Source: Nematopogon swammerdamellus
Lineage: Eukaryota > Arthropoda > Insecta > Lepidoptera > Adelidae
NCBI GenBank assembly: GCA_946902875.1
Contig: OX336343.1
Location: 18,957,596-19,021,595, forward strand
Reading direction: 5' to 3'
DNA length: 64,000 nucleotides
The position numbers and the translations under genes were made by a program. Each line of letters starts with the position of its first letter. Within the stretch, counting starts at the first letter, position 1. Of the stretch, positions 9,673 through 22,065 are shown in pieces. The notes under the pieces are model-generated. The model searched no databases and was not told the origin of the DNA. It saw nothing but the letters and a program-made list of their open reading frames with translations.

Positions 9673-11850
9673 GGTACACTTCTTGAAATTCGAGTCAGAC
9701 GCAGTCTCACACCACCTTAAAGTTTTCCCAGTCCTACATTACATATTGCAGATACGTACAGTGCAATAGCAATACATATGTATTTTACCGATACGGAAGT
9801 GTTGCGGTCGCGACATAGGAAGTGCATCTACAGAGTAAAGTTGTAAGCTTGTGTTGAACCTTATGGTTTAGAAAATAGAGGCCGAATTTGCTCAATCTGC
9901 TGATGTTCTTTACTTAGCGATAACTTTAGTAGGCTCGTTGGTGGCCGTTCGAACAAGTAGCCTATATCGATCGGCCACGAGCGGACTTTACCGACAGTGC
10001 ACGAACACGCCCGAAGCTCGCGCATAGCGGAAGTAATAGAATGTAGGTGTACAAAAAATATATGAACCGGAAAAATTGTCGCCCTCCGTTTTCTTCGCGT
10101 TCCTTTCGTATTTCATAGAAGAGAACGCGCCGATGATCGAATATTCTCGGAAGTTCCCTGTTATGCGGTAGAATGAAGAGCTCTTTGACAGATTTATGGT
10201 TTCGAGTTACGGGTTGTTCGGCCGAAGGATTTTATTTTCCTCGCGGTTAGGACTTTGGGAGAAGCGTAATTATCCTGAATTGATTACTTAAATGCAATTG
10301 TGTAAGTATATGCTTACTAAACTACTTTTCTAAAAGCATACAGTACCTACCTGCCTTAATTTGTTTTTTATGAAATGTGCCCCACTCCAATGATTTTTAT
10401 TAAATGGAAACTGACACGGTTGCCTACATCACCTACTACATCCGTGATATAGTAGGTGATATAAAATAAAAAAATATTAAATTAGAAACTGAGTTGTACT
10501 TATAGGCATTTTACGAGCCCATATTGTTAACGATATTCTAGTAGTTACTGAATTCACAGTTTTCGATATTATTCTCTTTTAAATTTTCCGACTGCGGCGA
10601 AGAAAAACGTCCGGCACGTGCCAAATTATAATGTCTCTTGCAGAGTTGCATAGAGAAGTTTCACTTGAATAATGCAAGTGCAGTAAGGGACCACGGAGCT
10701 GCCAAGCGCACGCCTGTGGCCCGCCTCTGCTGAGCTCGCTGTCTGCGGTACGCGGGCCGCCTCCACCGCGCCGCGCGCCGGCACGATGGATTTTCTTTCT
10801 TTCAAACTATAAGCTCGGAAAACCCCGCCCGCCTTCTCTACCGGCATTTCCGCCTTATCAGAACCAGTGCAGTGAAGTTGGTCACGAGCCGCGCGTACTA
10901 CGAACAAGGGGTGATCGCCCCGCGCTCCCCTAAACGCATCGAACGAAGTTATTTACGATGTATTTTGACGTAGACTCGCCGCTAAATTCGCGTTGCTGTC
11001 CGATAATGGATGGGCCGATGTATGTCGGCGCGGGCTCTATCGAAATTCCGTGCTTATATCGTGGTTTATCCTAGTGAATAGTGATGCATAATGAACCTCT
11101 AGCCTTACTAGAACCGGCCCTTCGCTAAAATAACCGTGCGATAGACAACTACTTATTTATAGGTGCGATTATTGTTCAAATCACGACATTTATAGGTATA
11201 CCTGCGATGGGATGATAAAGTGAATAGTGCGCTTGGAGCAGTGTGAAGTTATTGTAATATTTATGTGATTAGTAGGTAGCTATATACATAGAGTGGGCGC
11301 AATAACTCAAGCTGAAATTGGGATTTTCCAGTAGCAAACATCAGGTAAAGTCACCGGTTATTTTAGGCCACCTTAAAGTGCATGCATTTTTATACCTATA
11401 TATTAATATTAGTTGTACTTATTTGTTTTTATTAATTAGGACCGTTAAACATTTTGCATCTCTCAGTAAAATAGGACAGTACATATAAATATACCGTGAG
11501 GGTACAAATTTAATTAAAATGCATGCAAAACCTGAACGCATTTCATATTCTAAATAAGGTAGAGTAAAAGTACCTACATTTTCATTGGAAATATGCATTG
11601 CTACGAAAAACAGAGCATACACACTGAAACAATTATTTTTAATTATGAAATTAATGAAGAATAGATGCAATAGAATACACAAGTAAGTACATGGATAATT
11701 CAATTAACTATGTAGCTAGAAATATTTTGCTAACTCAACTCTACATTATAAATAGTTGATTTTACAACTCAAATGCACGTAGTTGTAGCGTAGTGTTGAG
11801 TGGCATGCATTCGTGATTATGTAGAGTTCGTGCGATTGGAGCAATGGCTC
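9673..11850. other. Low-copy DNA with a GC-rich block
   Basis: No gene is assigned. A GC-rich segment at 10680-10860 includes CGCGGGCCGCCTCCACC and GCGCCGCGCGCCGGCACG. A minus-strand ORF (10626-10907) covers it but has no recognisable features. A short SINE tail relic lies at 10405-10470. Confidence 0.35.
10405..10470 (-). repeat. Chimeric SINE 3' tail relic
   Basis: GGAAACTGACACGGTTGCCT and ATCACCTACTACATCCGTGA correspond to the complement of the SINE 3' end (GTAGGTGATGTAGCCAACCG). Only the tail remains. Confidence 0.6.
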
Positions 11851-12256
11851 ATTCACGTGGTAATTAAAACGCGCCATCTGTGTTGGATGAGCGGCAACAG
11901 AAGCAGCGTCTCTCGTGTCCGCCGCCGACCTCAGCGCCATTGTGTCAAACGGCCAGTTCGGGCAGTCACGCCGCGTTGACGCGCGTCTAAGCATGTGCGC
12001 GCGGCCGTAGAGCGCGTGTCGTGATCGCCCAAACAGTGCTTCTATCGTGTTCCCGGCGTCAATTTCACACAGGAAGTGTCCTCGGAAGTGATTCCACGAA
12101 GTCGAGACGCAGGTTTCGTCCAGTGCCCGCTTGGAGTGGTGGCTTCAATGCAAGTGTCGGATGTAGAGAAGTGGTGTTTTGTTGTCGGCGTCACGCCGCA
12201 GTCTGCCGTTCGCGGTGCCCGCTGAGGATTGTCGCGAAACATGAGAAAAATAAACG
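11850..12256 (+). promoter_or_regulatory. CpG-rich block with candidate 5' exon and start codon
   Basis: This stretch is much richer in CG than its surroundings (for example GTTGACGCGCGTCTAAG and GCGCGGCCGTAGAGCGCG). It leads to CGAAACATGAGAAAAATAAA, whose ATG is at 12240-12242. A few codons later the sequence reads ACGGTGAGCGG, a good splice donor (GTGAGC starting at about 12257). That arrangement fits a promoter, 5' UTR and a first exon coding for only about five residues (MRKIN). A downstream exon could not be identified, so this is a hypothesis only. Confidence 0.3.
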
Positions 12257-15200
12257 GTGAGCGGTCACGACCTTACCACTGCACAGTACAACCAACGAAT
12301 GCACGCAATGCTTCCAACAACCTTGCGATAAGAGCATTCTGATAACTTGATAAGAGCCGGTGAGGTTATCGGCCGTAGCAGCAAATCCTGTTTGCACGCT
12401 TTGGGGGCGTCTGCGTATGTTCCTATGCTTCCGCAATTCATACCTCGATGCTACCTATAAAATTATAGCATAGAGATGCTATATTGGGGTTCCTAATGGA
12501 TTGCTGAAAGCACAAAAAATAATCCTAATTCACTAATATCCATACATAGTATACCAATAAGAATGGCATAAACGATTTTGTAAAAATGATAATCAAGGTT
12601 AACAATAATGATGTTTAGCAAAATTCTAAATTTATTAAATCTTTGGCAAATTTGTAACCAATTCACACAGATTGTTTAATAAACATTAGATAGATGACGT
12701 GAGACTGCGATATTCCGATGAGCGGTTAATAAAAAATTCTAACGATGATGTAAGAACTCGTCTCGGCATTAAGAATACCTAACGCTGTTAAATAATTATT
12801 CATAGAAAAATCACAAAGCATTGTTTATTGATATTATAATGAGCAGACGAGCCATGACTTTTCTCTAAAGAAGACGGCAGCGGTATCTTGAAATCCCGAA
12901 ATGTATGCATTATGAGTAGGTATGTCCTAATACCGAAAAACTGTTGGACATCAAAGAAGCTTCGCCACATTATCAGCTCGCTTGACTCACACACAGCACA
13001 TTAGCAAGCCTCATAAATTATGCTGGAGCGAAGAGAAGAGAACGTATGCAGTTCACACCAAGGATAAATATTGCACGAAGCCAGCTCTAACAGAGATCTT
13101 TCATCTTGCAATCCGCGACGAAAGATTGACGGACGCGGCACGAGTGGAACACGAGGAATTTGCCTGTGACGATTTTTTAAAGAACTTCCTTGTCTAGCAT
13201 TTCAGTATTAAATCATCAACTGCCACAGAGTATTCGAGAAAGTTTTTCAAGACAGAACAACGAAGAATAAATACATTTAATTAATAAGAAAACCTTTAAA
13301 GTTTTGAAGTTAGGTATGAATTCAAATTGTTGTTGACTTGATATATTTACTTAATTTACATTACCTACATCATTTGGTGTAGATATAGGTAATATAAATA
13401 GATAGAGTGATCAGATTCTTAAATATTCACGTTAATACTGTAAATAATAATGTTCTTGTGAGTATGGGTTAATTATTTATAGGTTACTAACAAAACATTG
13501 TGAATGGCGAAGTCTGTCAGTTGTTCTTCGCATTGAATTAGAACTGGCGAAATTTTCGGCATATCCAAGCGTAGTCTACCTATCTGTGGATGAAATTATA
13601 CAATAAACAATTAAAAATTAACAGTAGCCTGATCGTGTGAGAAGATTGACATATTGTTGATACAAAACCTGAATGTGTACTAACCTCAATATTGAGTCCC
13701 ACGGAGCACATAGTCTTTGCGAATTTATATTGGATAGTTCAGTGGCGCAGTGGTTACAGATAGGGCTAATGTACTCCGCAAACGAAATGAATTGAGTACC
13801 CACACCGAGTTCATTGCTCCACTTACTATGAGCCGAATATGAATTGGCATCATCGATCATTTTGGCTTGATCGTCATTCGTTGTTTTTGGAGTAAAGCAT
13901 TCCACTATCAATATGTGCGGCGTGTACCCTGTTGCTAGGCAGCCCAGTTTTAAGTCTTGCAAAACCAACTCGTCTTTATAACGGCGAAAAAAGGTAGCTC
14001 CACATTTTGTGAAAACTTTCGCAAATACACTGCTTTCACGACGATTGTACTCGTGTTAGTAGGTATGCAAATATATTTTCTAAAAAAGGATGATGTTATG
14101 GTAAAAATACTGATAACAATTGACAAATCAATAAGAAGCAGATTCCCGGGAATTCAGAAAACTCGCGCGCCCAGGGCCTGTTTTAGGGAACGTATCCTTA
14201 CCACGTTCCCTTAGCGTCAGCAAATCGGTTGTGCGCTCCAGAGCCCTTTTATACAAGAGTTTGGTAAGCCTATTAACTTACTTTTGACATAGTTGGAAAG
14301 AGCATGAATCGGTCTACAATATCGTCTAAGGAAATACGGTAGGAAAACAAGATCTTGTAAATTGTGAACGCGAAGAAAACTTAATTAATTTTTCTGAAAA
14401 AGGAGAGCGCGCGGCGCTTTTGCAAAAATGTACTGGGGCGCGCGAGAGTTTGCATCCATTTAACAGCGGGCGCGACGGTGGGTTAGGTATCTAATAATTC
14501 AAAAGAATTCGATTTAATTTATCATGGTATTATTGACTGTGCGAAGTCAAGGAGAAATGGTAAAAATTGTTTGCGTGGCAACTGCATGCATCTGTTGCCG
14601 GTTTTGCCTAAGAATCAATCAGTCGGAGCTCACCGAGTCGTTACACCCGCGCAGCCTCTCAGCGCGCTTTGTTCTAAAGTATTTGCGCTTTCATCCTCTT
14701 TATTTAACTGCACTTCTCGTGACAAAATTACTGGATATTCAAATGAGCTATCACTCTTGAATACGAAATGACATTTATGGTGTCTTGCCTCCGCTTACCT
14801 GTCGCCTGGGAAGTCGGCTCTCCACGACGATCTACCAACATTCTCTCGCGCTTTCATGTTTAGCCATCTGTTAAAACACTGGACGATCGGGCTCGGCATC
14901 ACCAGTCCTACGTATGGTCACCGATCACTGTTTGTCTGCTTATGTTTATTTAATGAAAATTATTGTTATCTAGGTTGCATGCGTTAGGTAGAGGTTTTTA
15001 ATTTAGAAACAACGGTACCTAACATGATTAATTTTGTTCTCGTGTTTTGCCTCGTGTTATGCTAATTTATGTTAAGCTCTCGTTGTTGTTTGTTTGGATG
15101 AATTTATGCTATATTTTCAGTACAATAAACTAGTTTAGCACAGTACAGTAAATGTATTTTATTTATTATGTACTTGAGTGTTTGCGATATTTCTTTATAC

Positions 15201-15902
15201 TGCACTGCATGACAGCTATACTACTCTAACTAAGCACTTATGTTTTTTCTAGAAGATGCAACAGTTTTAGGAGAAAATGCATCCTAGTAAATGTGAGAGT
15301 GTAACAATAGGTTTGCACAGCGGTGTGGTGCCGTATTGGAATAAAGGCATATGACTTTCTCGTCGGATTAACATCCGGAGAAGCGATACGAGCGGACACG
15401 AGCACACGACGCTGGCCCTCGTTGCACCCGAGCTCCCGAACACTCGTGACTCACGAAAACTTGTCCAATACTAAACAATAAGTGTCTACTGCCGACAGGC
15501 GACCACGGGGAAGAGTTACGTGTTTACAAGGAGCTTTCTAATCAGCCGTCTTTAATTTTCGCTATTGAGAACTGGAGAGCCTTTTTGAAAAAATCATACT
15601 TACGTTCGTCGCGCCTATTTCGCAAAAGGTGGGCCGAAAGTTCACTAGGAAATGTATTATCATCATCAGAACATCTCGTACCTAAGCCTCCATGCAAGGT
15701 AAGCAAGCACGGTGCAAAATCCACGGGCGCAAGCAAGATAACGATACTTTCTTTCGGGTTGGAGTAGTATCACGCGGAAATTTGTAGCGTAAGCGAAAAT
15801 TCGGTTTAAATAGTTCTGTAGCAAAACTACGAATTGAAACAAAAAAGCAAAAAGCTATCGACATAGATGTATAATAAACGAATAACAGATATTTTTTTGA
15901 AA
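12257..15902. other. Low-copy DNA, no gene identified
   Basis: ORFs at 12982-13197, 13618-13968 and 14524-14760 lack domain features and overlap each other on both strands. If the 5' exon above is real, this would be first-intron sequence. Local GC-rich patches occur at about 14405-14475 and 15365-15440. Confidence 0.35.
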
Positions 15903-16090
15903 CCCTTCCTTTGGTCACGTTACTTCCAATACGTTTTATAAAAGTAAATTCACATGCATTTTCATGATTTCTTCTATCGAGTTAAATCAATCAAATCGTG
16001 TTTTAATTCAAAAATACATGTATCGATCTGCCCTGATAGATGGAGTTTAACATATATTAAAAGTAAATAATTATGTCAGGTTTGTAATAT
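15903..16090 (+). repeat. Diverged dispersed repeat, copy 2
   Basis: Partner of 9487-9672: TTTGGTCACGTTACTT, TTTTCATGATTTCTTCTATC, AATCAAATCGTGTTTT, ATCGATCTGCCCTGATAGAT and ATATTAAAAGTAA appear in the same order. Confidence 0.7.
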
Positions 16091-16588
16091 TTTATGTTTC
16101 TTCATGAACTACCTGATACTTAGTTCCGAGTAATTGAAGACTCACTTCAGGCATTTGGCATTTACTGCCGAAGTGCCAAGGCATTCTTCAATTATGCGGT
16201 GGTTGCGATTTATATTTAACATCAATCAAATACCATTTCAATACTGTGGTATACATTTTAATGTTTGCAACGTTAGCGGTATTCGCATATGCGCTCGTGC
16301 ATAATTCAACCGGAATCACGACCACGTGCCTGTATGTAGGAACGAAGGTTGACTACGGGGCGCAGGTTGTCGCATTAGGACTGGCCTCGCCCCCACAATT
16401 CCGTTAATCCCATGAACTCTATGCTACCGAATCGGAATCTCATAACACGGGAACTTCATCTACTTCCTCATACATACATACGTGCCGCATGCTTACAACT
16501 TCACATGGTGGCTTTTACTCACGACTCGATGTCCGTAGTCCGTATTGTCTATGGGCTGTGGGCTGATAGCTGTCTGGTGCTTATGCAT

Positions 16589-16623
16589 GAGACCTTAGCT
16601 TACAACTTGTAAGATAAGGTCTC
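16589..16623. other. Short hairpin
   Basis: GAGACCTTAGCTTAC and GTAAGATAAGGTCTC pair over about 15 positions with one mismatch, around a 5-base loop. No function is implied. Confidence 0.5.
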
Positions 16624-16917
16624 ATCATGATGATTGTATGAAATTTTTTTTATTGTCAGTCTTCTTACATTCAAATCGAATAAATTTGAAATTCCTGCGC
16701 TTTTGTTTATCTGCGTATTATTGTATATTTATATTGTTCCTTTGTATGCATTCGTCACGTATCATTGTTGTACCCAGTTGTACCAAATGTATGGAAAACT
16801 CAATTTGTTTTCAAATTTCGCCACTGTCCTTTCTTATCAACTTAGTTTTTGATACAGATTAGCCCTTTGAAGGGCCGGCGGCAGAGTAACAAAATCATCC
16901 TATAGGTATATCTGTAT

Positions 16918-17130
16918 AGGGTCTTCGTGCCTTACTTGCTGCTTGATCGAATTAATCTTGTTCGAATACTTTGCGAAACGTGGTGGTCGGTATTGTGCTG
17001 TAATTGACCAGAGTTCTTGCAGCACAACACCGATTACTCTGCTTAACCCAATTGTCTGGATTCAGCGTGTGTGATATGTATGTATGTATAGCTGTATATA
17101 CATATATGTTTATAGATGTACATACATACA
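16918..17130 (-). repeat. Dispersed repeat family B, copy 1
   Basis: The complement of the sequence at 33722-34022 and 59530-59750: GTCTTCGTGCCTTACTTGCT, TTGCGAAACGTGGTGGTCGG, AGAGTTCTTGCAGCACAACA, CGATTACTCTGCTTA and a CAGCGTGTG end running into a TATG/TACA microsatellite. No ORF is present. Confidence 0.8.
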
Positions 17131-18334
17131 TAATTTCTTTCCAAAAGAACTTAAAAATACCAACGACAATTCAGCCGAGCTTATCCGACGAGGACATATA
17201 CAACAACACAAACGTCTTGGAATTCAGAATATCTGATTTGATTCTACAAGGTTACATAATATACCAATCATGAGTTTTAGTTTACATTCTCACATCCTTT
17301 TTTGTATGTCCTGCTTGTTTACATATACTTACTTATATGTACATTACATACATATATGCTTGTAACATGCGACGTATTTAGTTCAACAATTCGGTAAACT
17401 TTAAAACCGATGAATGTTCTTCATCTAACTCACAGCCCCTCTACGATGCACCTTTAAATCGAATACCCGTTCCCACTCGAATTCATAGTGCATCTTCAGA
17501 GTTACCATTTCCGACATTCGCCATCAGTTCGCAAGAGAGAGTCCTGCACACATTCAACATTGACGCGCAAGCGGAGGCCGAGTGGTAAGGTAACTAAGCC
17601 TCGTGTCAATATTGGGAGAGAGGACAGAGTAATCTCTCGCGAGATGCGGCCGACCGGCGGCCCACTTGGATAATCTTTTGAAGTCAATTATATGAAGCCC
17701 CCAGAGGATGCGGTGGCGTCGGGCCAGTAAATTGAACGGAGCTGCCATTGAATTATTCATTTGGCAATAAGGTATCGAGAACACGTGCTCGCCACGTCGA
17801 TAAAGTTCTATTCGAGTTCGAGCCGTACGTAAGGAACCTTCTACGGGATTTGCCCTCTGATAAGGAGACACCGTATGTGTACCGGAGGACGAGAATACAA
17901 AGGAAGCCTGGTACTGCACATAGCTCCGCCAGGCAGGATCACGGTTCGTCTAGATGTACATATATAGCTTCGCCAGGATCACGGTGCGTGTAGATGGATC
18001 GTGAAACAAGGTGGTTGCCACAGGTTGCGTTATCTCTTTGGTCATTTAAGAATAGTTGTGGATCATTGACCGGTGCCTAACTGTAGAAATATTTTAATCG
18101 AAATGCATCGCTGCTAGAAGGAGCTATCAAAATGACCATACAAAAATGCAGTAAGAAAGAAAGCGAGAAAAAAAGAAAGAAAGAAGTTAGGTTAGGTTAG
18201 GTACCAAAAATGGTTATTTGGAAAGCTGGAGTGGACTGTAGGGTGTAGGTATGAATTTCTGACCTTAGATTTCCATGGACGTGGCCCCGTCGGTATTTCC
18301 TGCTTACGGTTTTCGGTGGTATCCAGGGTCGACC
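17131..18334. other. Unassigned, with a short (TTAGG)n run
   Basis: A GTTAGGTTAGGTTAGG stretch (about three units) at about 18186-18201 follows a GAAA-rich tract. An A-box-like GAGGCCGAGTGGTAAGG at 17577 has no matching B box. Nothing else was recognised. Confidence 0.4.
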
Positions 18335-18540
18335 CTTTACATATACATACATATCACACACGCTGAATCCCGACAATCGTGTCGGGATTCAGCGTGCTGC
18401 AAGAACTCTTGTAAATTACAACACAACACCGACCACCACGTTTCGCAAAGTATTCGAAGAAGATTCAATCGATCAAGCAGCAAGTAAGGCACGAAGACCC
18501 ACCTGCTGCATGACTCGACCCTTTCTTGAATGGAATGCCC
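18335..18540 (+). repeat. Dispersed repeat family B, copy 2, with perfect hairpin
   Basis: A family B copy (CCACCACGTTTCGCAAAGTA, GCAAGTAAGGCACGAAGACC, CCACCTGCTGCATGACTCG). Where other copies read CCCGATAATCGGGGTAAGC, this one carries a perfect hairpin: a 17-base stem CACGCTGAATCCCGACA around ATCG at 18360-18397. It looks like a local inverted duplication that replaced about 30 bases. Confidence 0.8.
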
Positions 18541-19494
18541 TTCTTGCTCTGATAAAGTGGGGCTGATGAAACTCTTTCTTTTTGTCACCGTTTGGTTTGG
18601 AGAAGTCAGGAAGAATAAGACCTAAGTATATATTATATAATAACAACCTCCGTATACATTTATTATATGTGGTACAAGTACGGTACTTGTATCTGAAGTA
18701 CCTAAAAAGAGAGAGAGAGAAAAAAGGACAGGCGCAGCCTTTGCCGCTAGACACCCACTCGTCTTCGAGCTGGAGTGTTCGGCGCTGAATATTGGTCATT
18801 ACGCGTTTTGGTCCTTTTGCGTTATTTTTCCAATATGTATTGGTCATTATGCGTCTAAACCAATTTAAGCTTGCGCCACACAGAGTTTTTAATACATTTT
18901 AGAACACGATATCTGATTACAACTTTAACCTAAAACAAAGTATGAAAGCGTTATGTTCGTAAATGTACAGTAATAATAGCGACAAATAACGACACATTTT
19001 TCTAGGAGACAATAATAAAAGAAGCCGAGGAAGAAGGTCAATGGTCATTTTTATTGTTTCGTCTGGCGGTGGCTGTTCTTAAATAATTTATTCTTCTTAA
19101 CGGTAAAGAAAGTGTAAACTTTCATGTAAGTACACAACAACTTGCACAATAATATGGTACAGTTAGAAAAAAAAGTACAGGTACTTAAACAATATATAAA
19201 TTAGGTTCCTGCTAATTGTTATCAAACTTAGTGTAGACAAGAACATTATGTTACTTTTGCATTGTGATTATCATATTCAAATTCACTATTTATTTATTCA
19301 TTATTCTTGTTTATATTTGCGTAAATTGTGCCTTTGAGAAAATCAATAAAGATATTATGTATGTTTGTTTGTTTGCTATGTTAATCTAATGCAGCGGTAT
19401 CTGTAATAAATAATAAAGAAAACCCAGAAGACTAGAGCGTCTAGTCGGGTACAAAGGTAAAAAAGCCTATTAAGTGCTACGTTGTTCACAAACA
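18541..19494. other. Unassigned
   Basis: No gene seen; AT-rich with a GAGAGAGAGA run near 18709. Confidence 0.35.
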
Positions 19495-19800
19495 GAGGGT
19501 TCCGTAGTCATTATCTTTCCATCCATATCTAGCGAGTGCGCGCAGCGATCACGCGGTCGCTCTGTGCCGCCACCGACAAGAATGTTATGCCGTAAGGACT
19601 AAATTATCTAATTTGTATATTTATTGAGCTCCAGTACGTAACGTTGTTACTTCGGAACGTAAAGTAGAACGCAAAGTTCCGGAGTAATCACCTTTGGCAA
19701 CGCGCGTGCCAAACAAACAGACACACGGACGGACGGATAGACCCCTGAGGAATTTCATAAGGGTCCCTGCCAGCGTGGTTAGCTACGGAACCCCAAAGTG
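19495..19800. repeat. Dispersed GGGTTCCGTAG repeat
   Basis: Begins GAGGGTTCCGTAGTC and ends CTACGGAACCCCAAAG, with ACACACGGACGGACGGATAG inside. This is a repeat of the type also seen at 630-712, and it has short inverted GGTTCCGTAG/CTACGGAACC ends. Confidence 0.6.
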
Positions 19801-19906
19801 GTTGCAATGGCAATGGAGTCCCTTGCCGGACCCCAATTTCTATAAAAACATACAAGTAATCGTATCTTTTGCCTGGAATAATGTTCTGGAAGTTCTCTAA
19901 TACATA

Positions 19907-20823
19907 GGGCACACTAAAAGTTTCCGGAATTGGCCACTTACATAAACAATATTTAAAAAGTAATTACAACATTTGAAAATGGAACTCTTTGGCTGTAGAA
20001 TGCAGTTTGTTTCATCTGACTGTCAATTGTTTTTCCATTGTGGCGCCATTTTTAAAATTGCGTGTCTACATTAACATAAATTTAACCCGGGAAAATTTTC
20101 GTAGTATGATTTTCTACGATTTTAAGTGTAATTTGACAGCTCATCAGAGCCTCGCTCGGCTTCAATCTGCTTTTGGCGATGAATCACCATGCAAGACGAC
20201 TATTTATTGCTGGTTTGCAGAATTCAAGCGCGGTCGTGTCAATCTCAGTGACGAATCTCGCGATGGTCGCCCGTTCACCGCTGTGAACAACAAAAACATC
20301 GATGCTGTGCGCCGTATGATCGAAACAGACAGGCATGTGACCTACCATGAGATTCGGGCATCCTTAGACATAGGCATGAGTCAAATACAATCAATCCTAC
20401 ACAAACATTTGGGTGTGAGAAAGCTGTGCTCGCGGTGGATCCCACACAATTTGACCGAGGCTCAAAAAACGCACCGCGTCACTTGGTGCAATGCCATGCT
20501 TACCAGATTCAACAAAGGCGCTTCAAATTTGGTGTGGGACATAGTAACAGGTGACGGCACCTTGTGACTTTTTTCTGTTCCCAAAAATTAAGAACCAATT
20601 ACGCGGTCAACGATTTTCATCACCAGAAGAGGCTGTCGAAGAATATGAAAAACACGTTTCTGAGGTCACCACGGAGGAGTGGCACAAACATTTTCAAAAT
20701 TGGTTTAATCGTATGAAAAAGTGCATTTACGCAAAGGGAGAATATTTTGAGAAACAATAAATTCATTTTTGACCTTTAATAGTATTTTATTCTTATTAAT
20801 TCCGGAAACTTTTAGTGTGCCCC
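19907..20823 (+). mobile_element. Internally deleted mariner transposon
   Basis: Terminal inverted repeats GGGCACACTAAAAGTTTCCG (left) and CGGAAACTTTTAGTGTGCCC (right) bound 917 bases. TA lies outside the left end; the right flank reads CA, so that copy of the target duplication may be mutated. Full-length mariners are about 1.3 kb, so several hundred bases are missing from the middle. The element carries the transposase remnant at 20106-20760. Confidence 0.9.
20106..20760 (+). pseudogene. Mariner transposase with catalytic core deleted
   Basis: The N-terminal part holds the paired-like DNA-binding region: TAHQSLARLQSAFGDESPCK, TIYCWFAEFKRGR, LSDESRDGRPFTAVNN, ILHKHLGVRKLCSRWIPHNL. It runs on to VWDIVTGDGTL, which includes the first catalytic Asp of the DD34D triad (family motif TGDE, here TGDG). 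A deletion then joins it, in another frame, to APCDFFLFPKIKNQLRG (the third-Asp region, APCDFFLFP) and to the C-terminal tail ending AKGEYFEKQ at 20760. The second catalytic Asp and about 120 residues are gone, so it cannot be active. Confidence 0.9.
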
Positions 20824-21654
20824 ACGTACGCTACGAGGAAGTAGAGACTGTAGGTAGAGTATGGACGACTGAAATGCGTTTATCGCGTTATCGCTCCCTG
20901 GAGCAATCGAATCCTCCCGAATATTACACAGGATTTAAGTCCCCTTGGATAATTGGGCTCCGTTGGTTTGGTTTTATATTTTTAATCAAGTAAAAGCCTA
21001 AGCTTTCAATTAAATAGAGATATATTTTGAGTAGGGAGCTTCCGTGCACTTGTGTGCTACGAAAGTGTGTTCAAATGCAAATTCCGAATTACCCTTTTTA
21101 ATATGTAAGTACTTTATTTTAATTTACATAAGTACAGTTATAAAAATTCAGGAGAATTTTCATTTTGAAAATGTGATGATTTTCGGAGATATTGTTGAGA
21201 CAATGTCTTCCAGCGAGTGTTTTCTGGGCGTCTTCAAGCGTCGTGTTGAACAGGTTAGACAGCCTAGCAACAGTCCGCAAATCTGCTGGCATGGCGCCTA
21301 ACTGAGCGTGGTTTCGCGAGTAGACGTGATTTTGGCTCTGTCGACTGCACCATTGGTCTGGGTTACATAAAAACAAAATTATTTTGGTTCTGCCGCGTGT
21401 AAAACGTGTTACAAATAAAAACTATAAAACTGAAAAACCAAATATTTTTTTAAAGTAAAAATATTTATTTTTCTTGTAAACATTCTAGTACAGAAATGTT
21501 TTGAAAGCCGTTAGGAAATCTTATATTCAGATTGTAAAATTCATGTTTTAACTTAGAAAATATACTTATGAACTAATACCGAAGTTTTTACTATACAAAA
21601 AAAAAAGCAAAGGAAGCGCTAAGAAGATACCAAACTTCAAAATTACTTCAACAA
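20824..21654. other. Unassigned
   Basis: No recognised gene or repeat was seen. ORFs at 21044-21301 and on the opposite strand overlap and lack features. Confidence 0.35.
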
Positions 21655-21826
21655 CATGTCGGTCGAAACGGCTATGTAAATAGTTTGTTTTTTCCGTCCA
21701 GTTCAGTGTAGCCGGCACGATTGAAGAGAAGCACTGACATGGCACCTAGTTCAGCCGGTGTTATGGCCTGATATCACGGATTTTGTAGGTGATGTAGCCA
21801 AACGTGTCAGTTTACATAAAAAAAGC
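21655..21826 (+). mobile_element. Chimeric SINE, 3' half only
   Basis: Starts at GTCGGTCGAAACGGCTATG and ends GATGTAGCCAAACGTGTCAG plus an A run. It lacks the head and the TTGGTACCACC segment. Confidence 0.85.
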
Positions 21827-22065
21827 TTCAAGTACATCGGTGGGCCCAGCTTGGCGGGCGAATTCAGTAAAACGCTAAACGTGCCGCGTTAGAAGAGATA
21901 GAGTTACGCGATAGAAAGAGAAGCGTGTTGTACTTATAGGTGCATAGAATTTTTTGCAAGCAGCGCTCTGCGAGCTGAATTGCACTTTATTGCGTCGATG
22001 CAAGAGTACCTATTTATTTGTGTGTCTTCGTAGAGTGATCTTTCTGTACGTTAGTACTATTAATG

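Noticed and set aside
13618..13968. 116-aa minus-strand gene
   Set aside because: No start context, domain or homology cue; composition like the surrounding AT-rich DNA.
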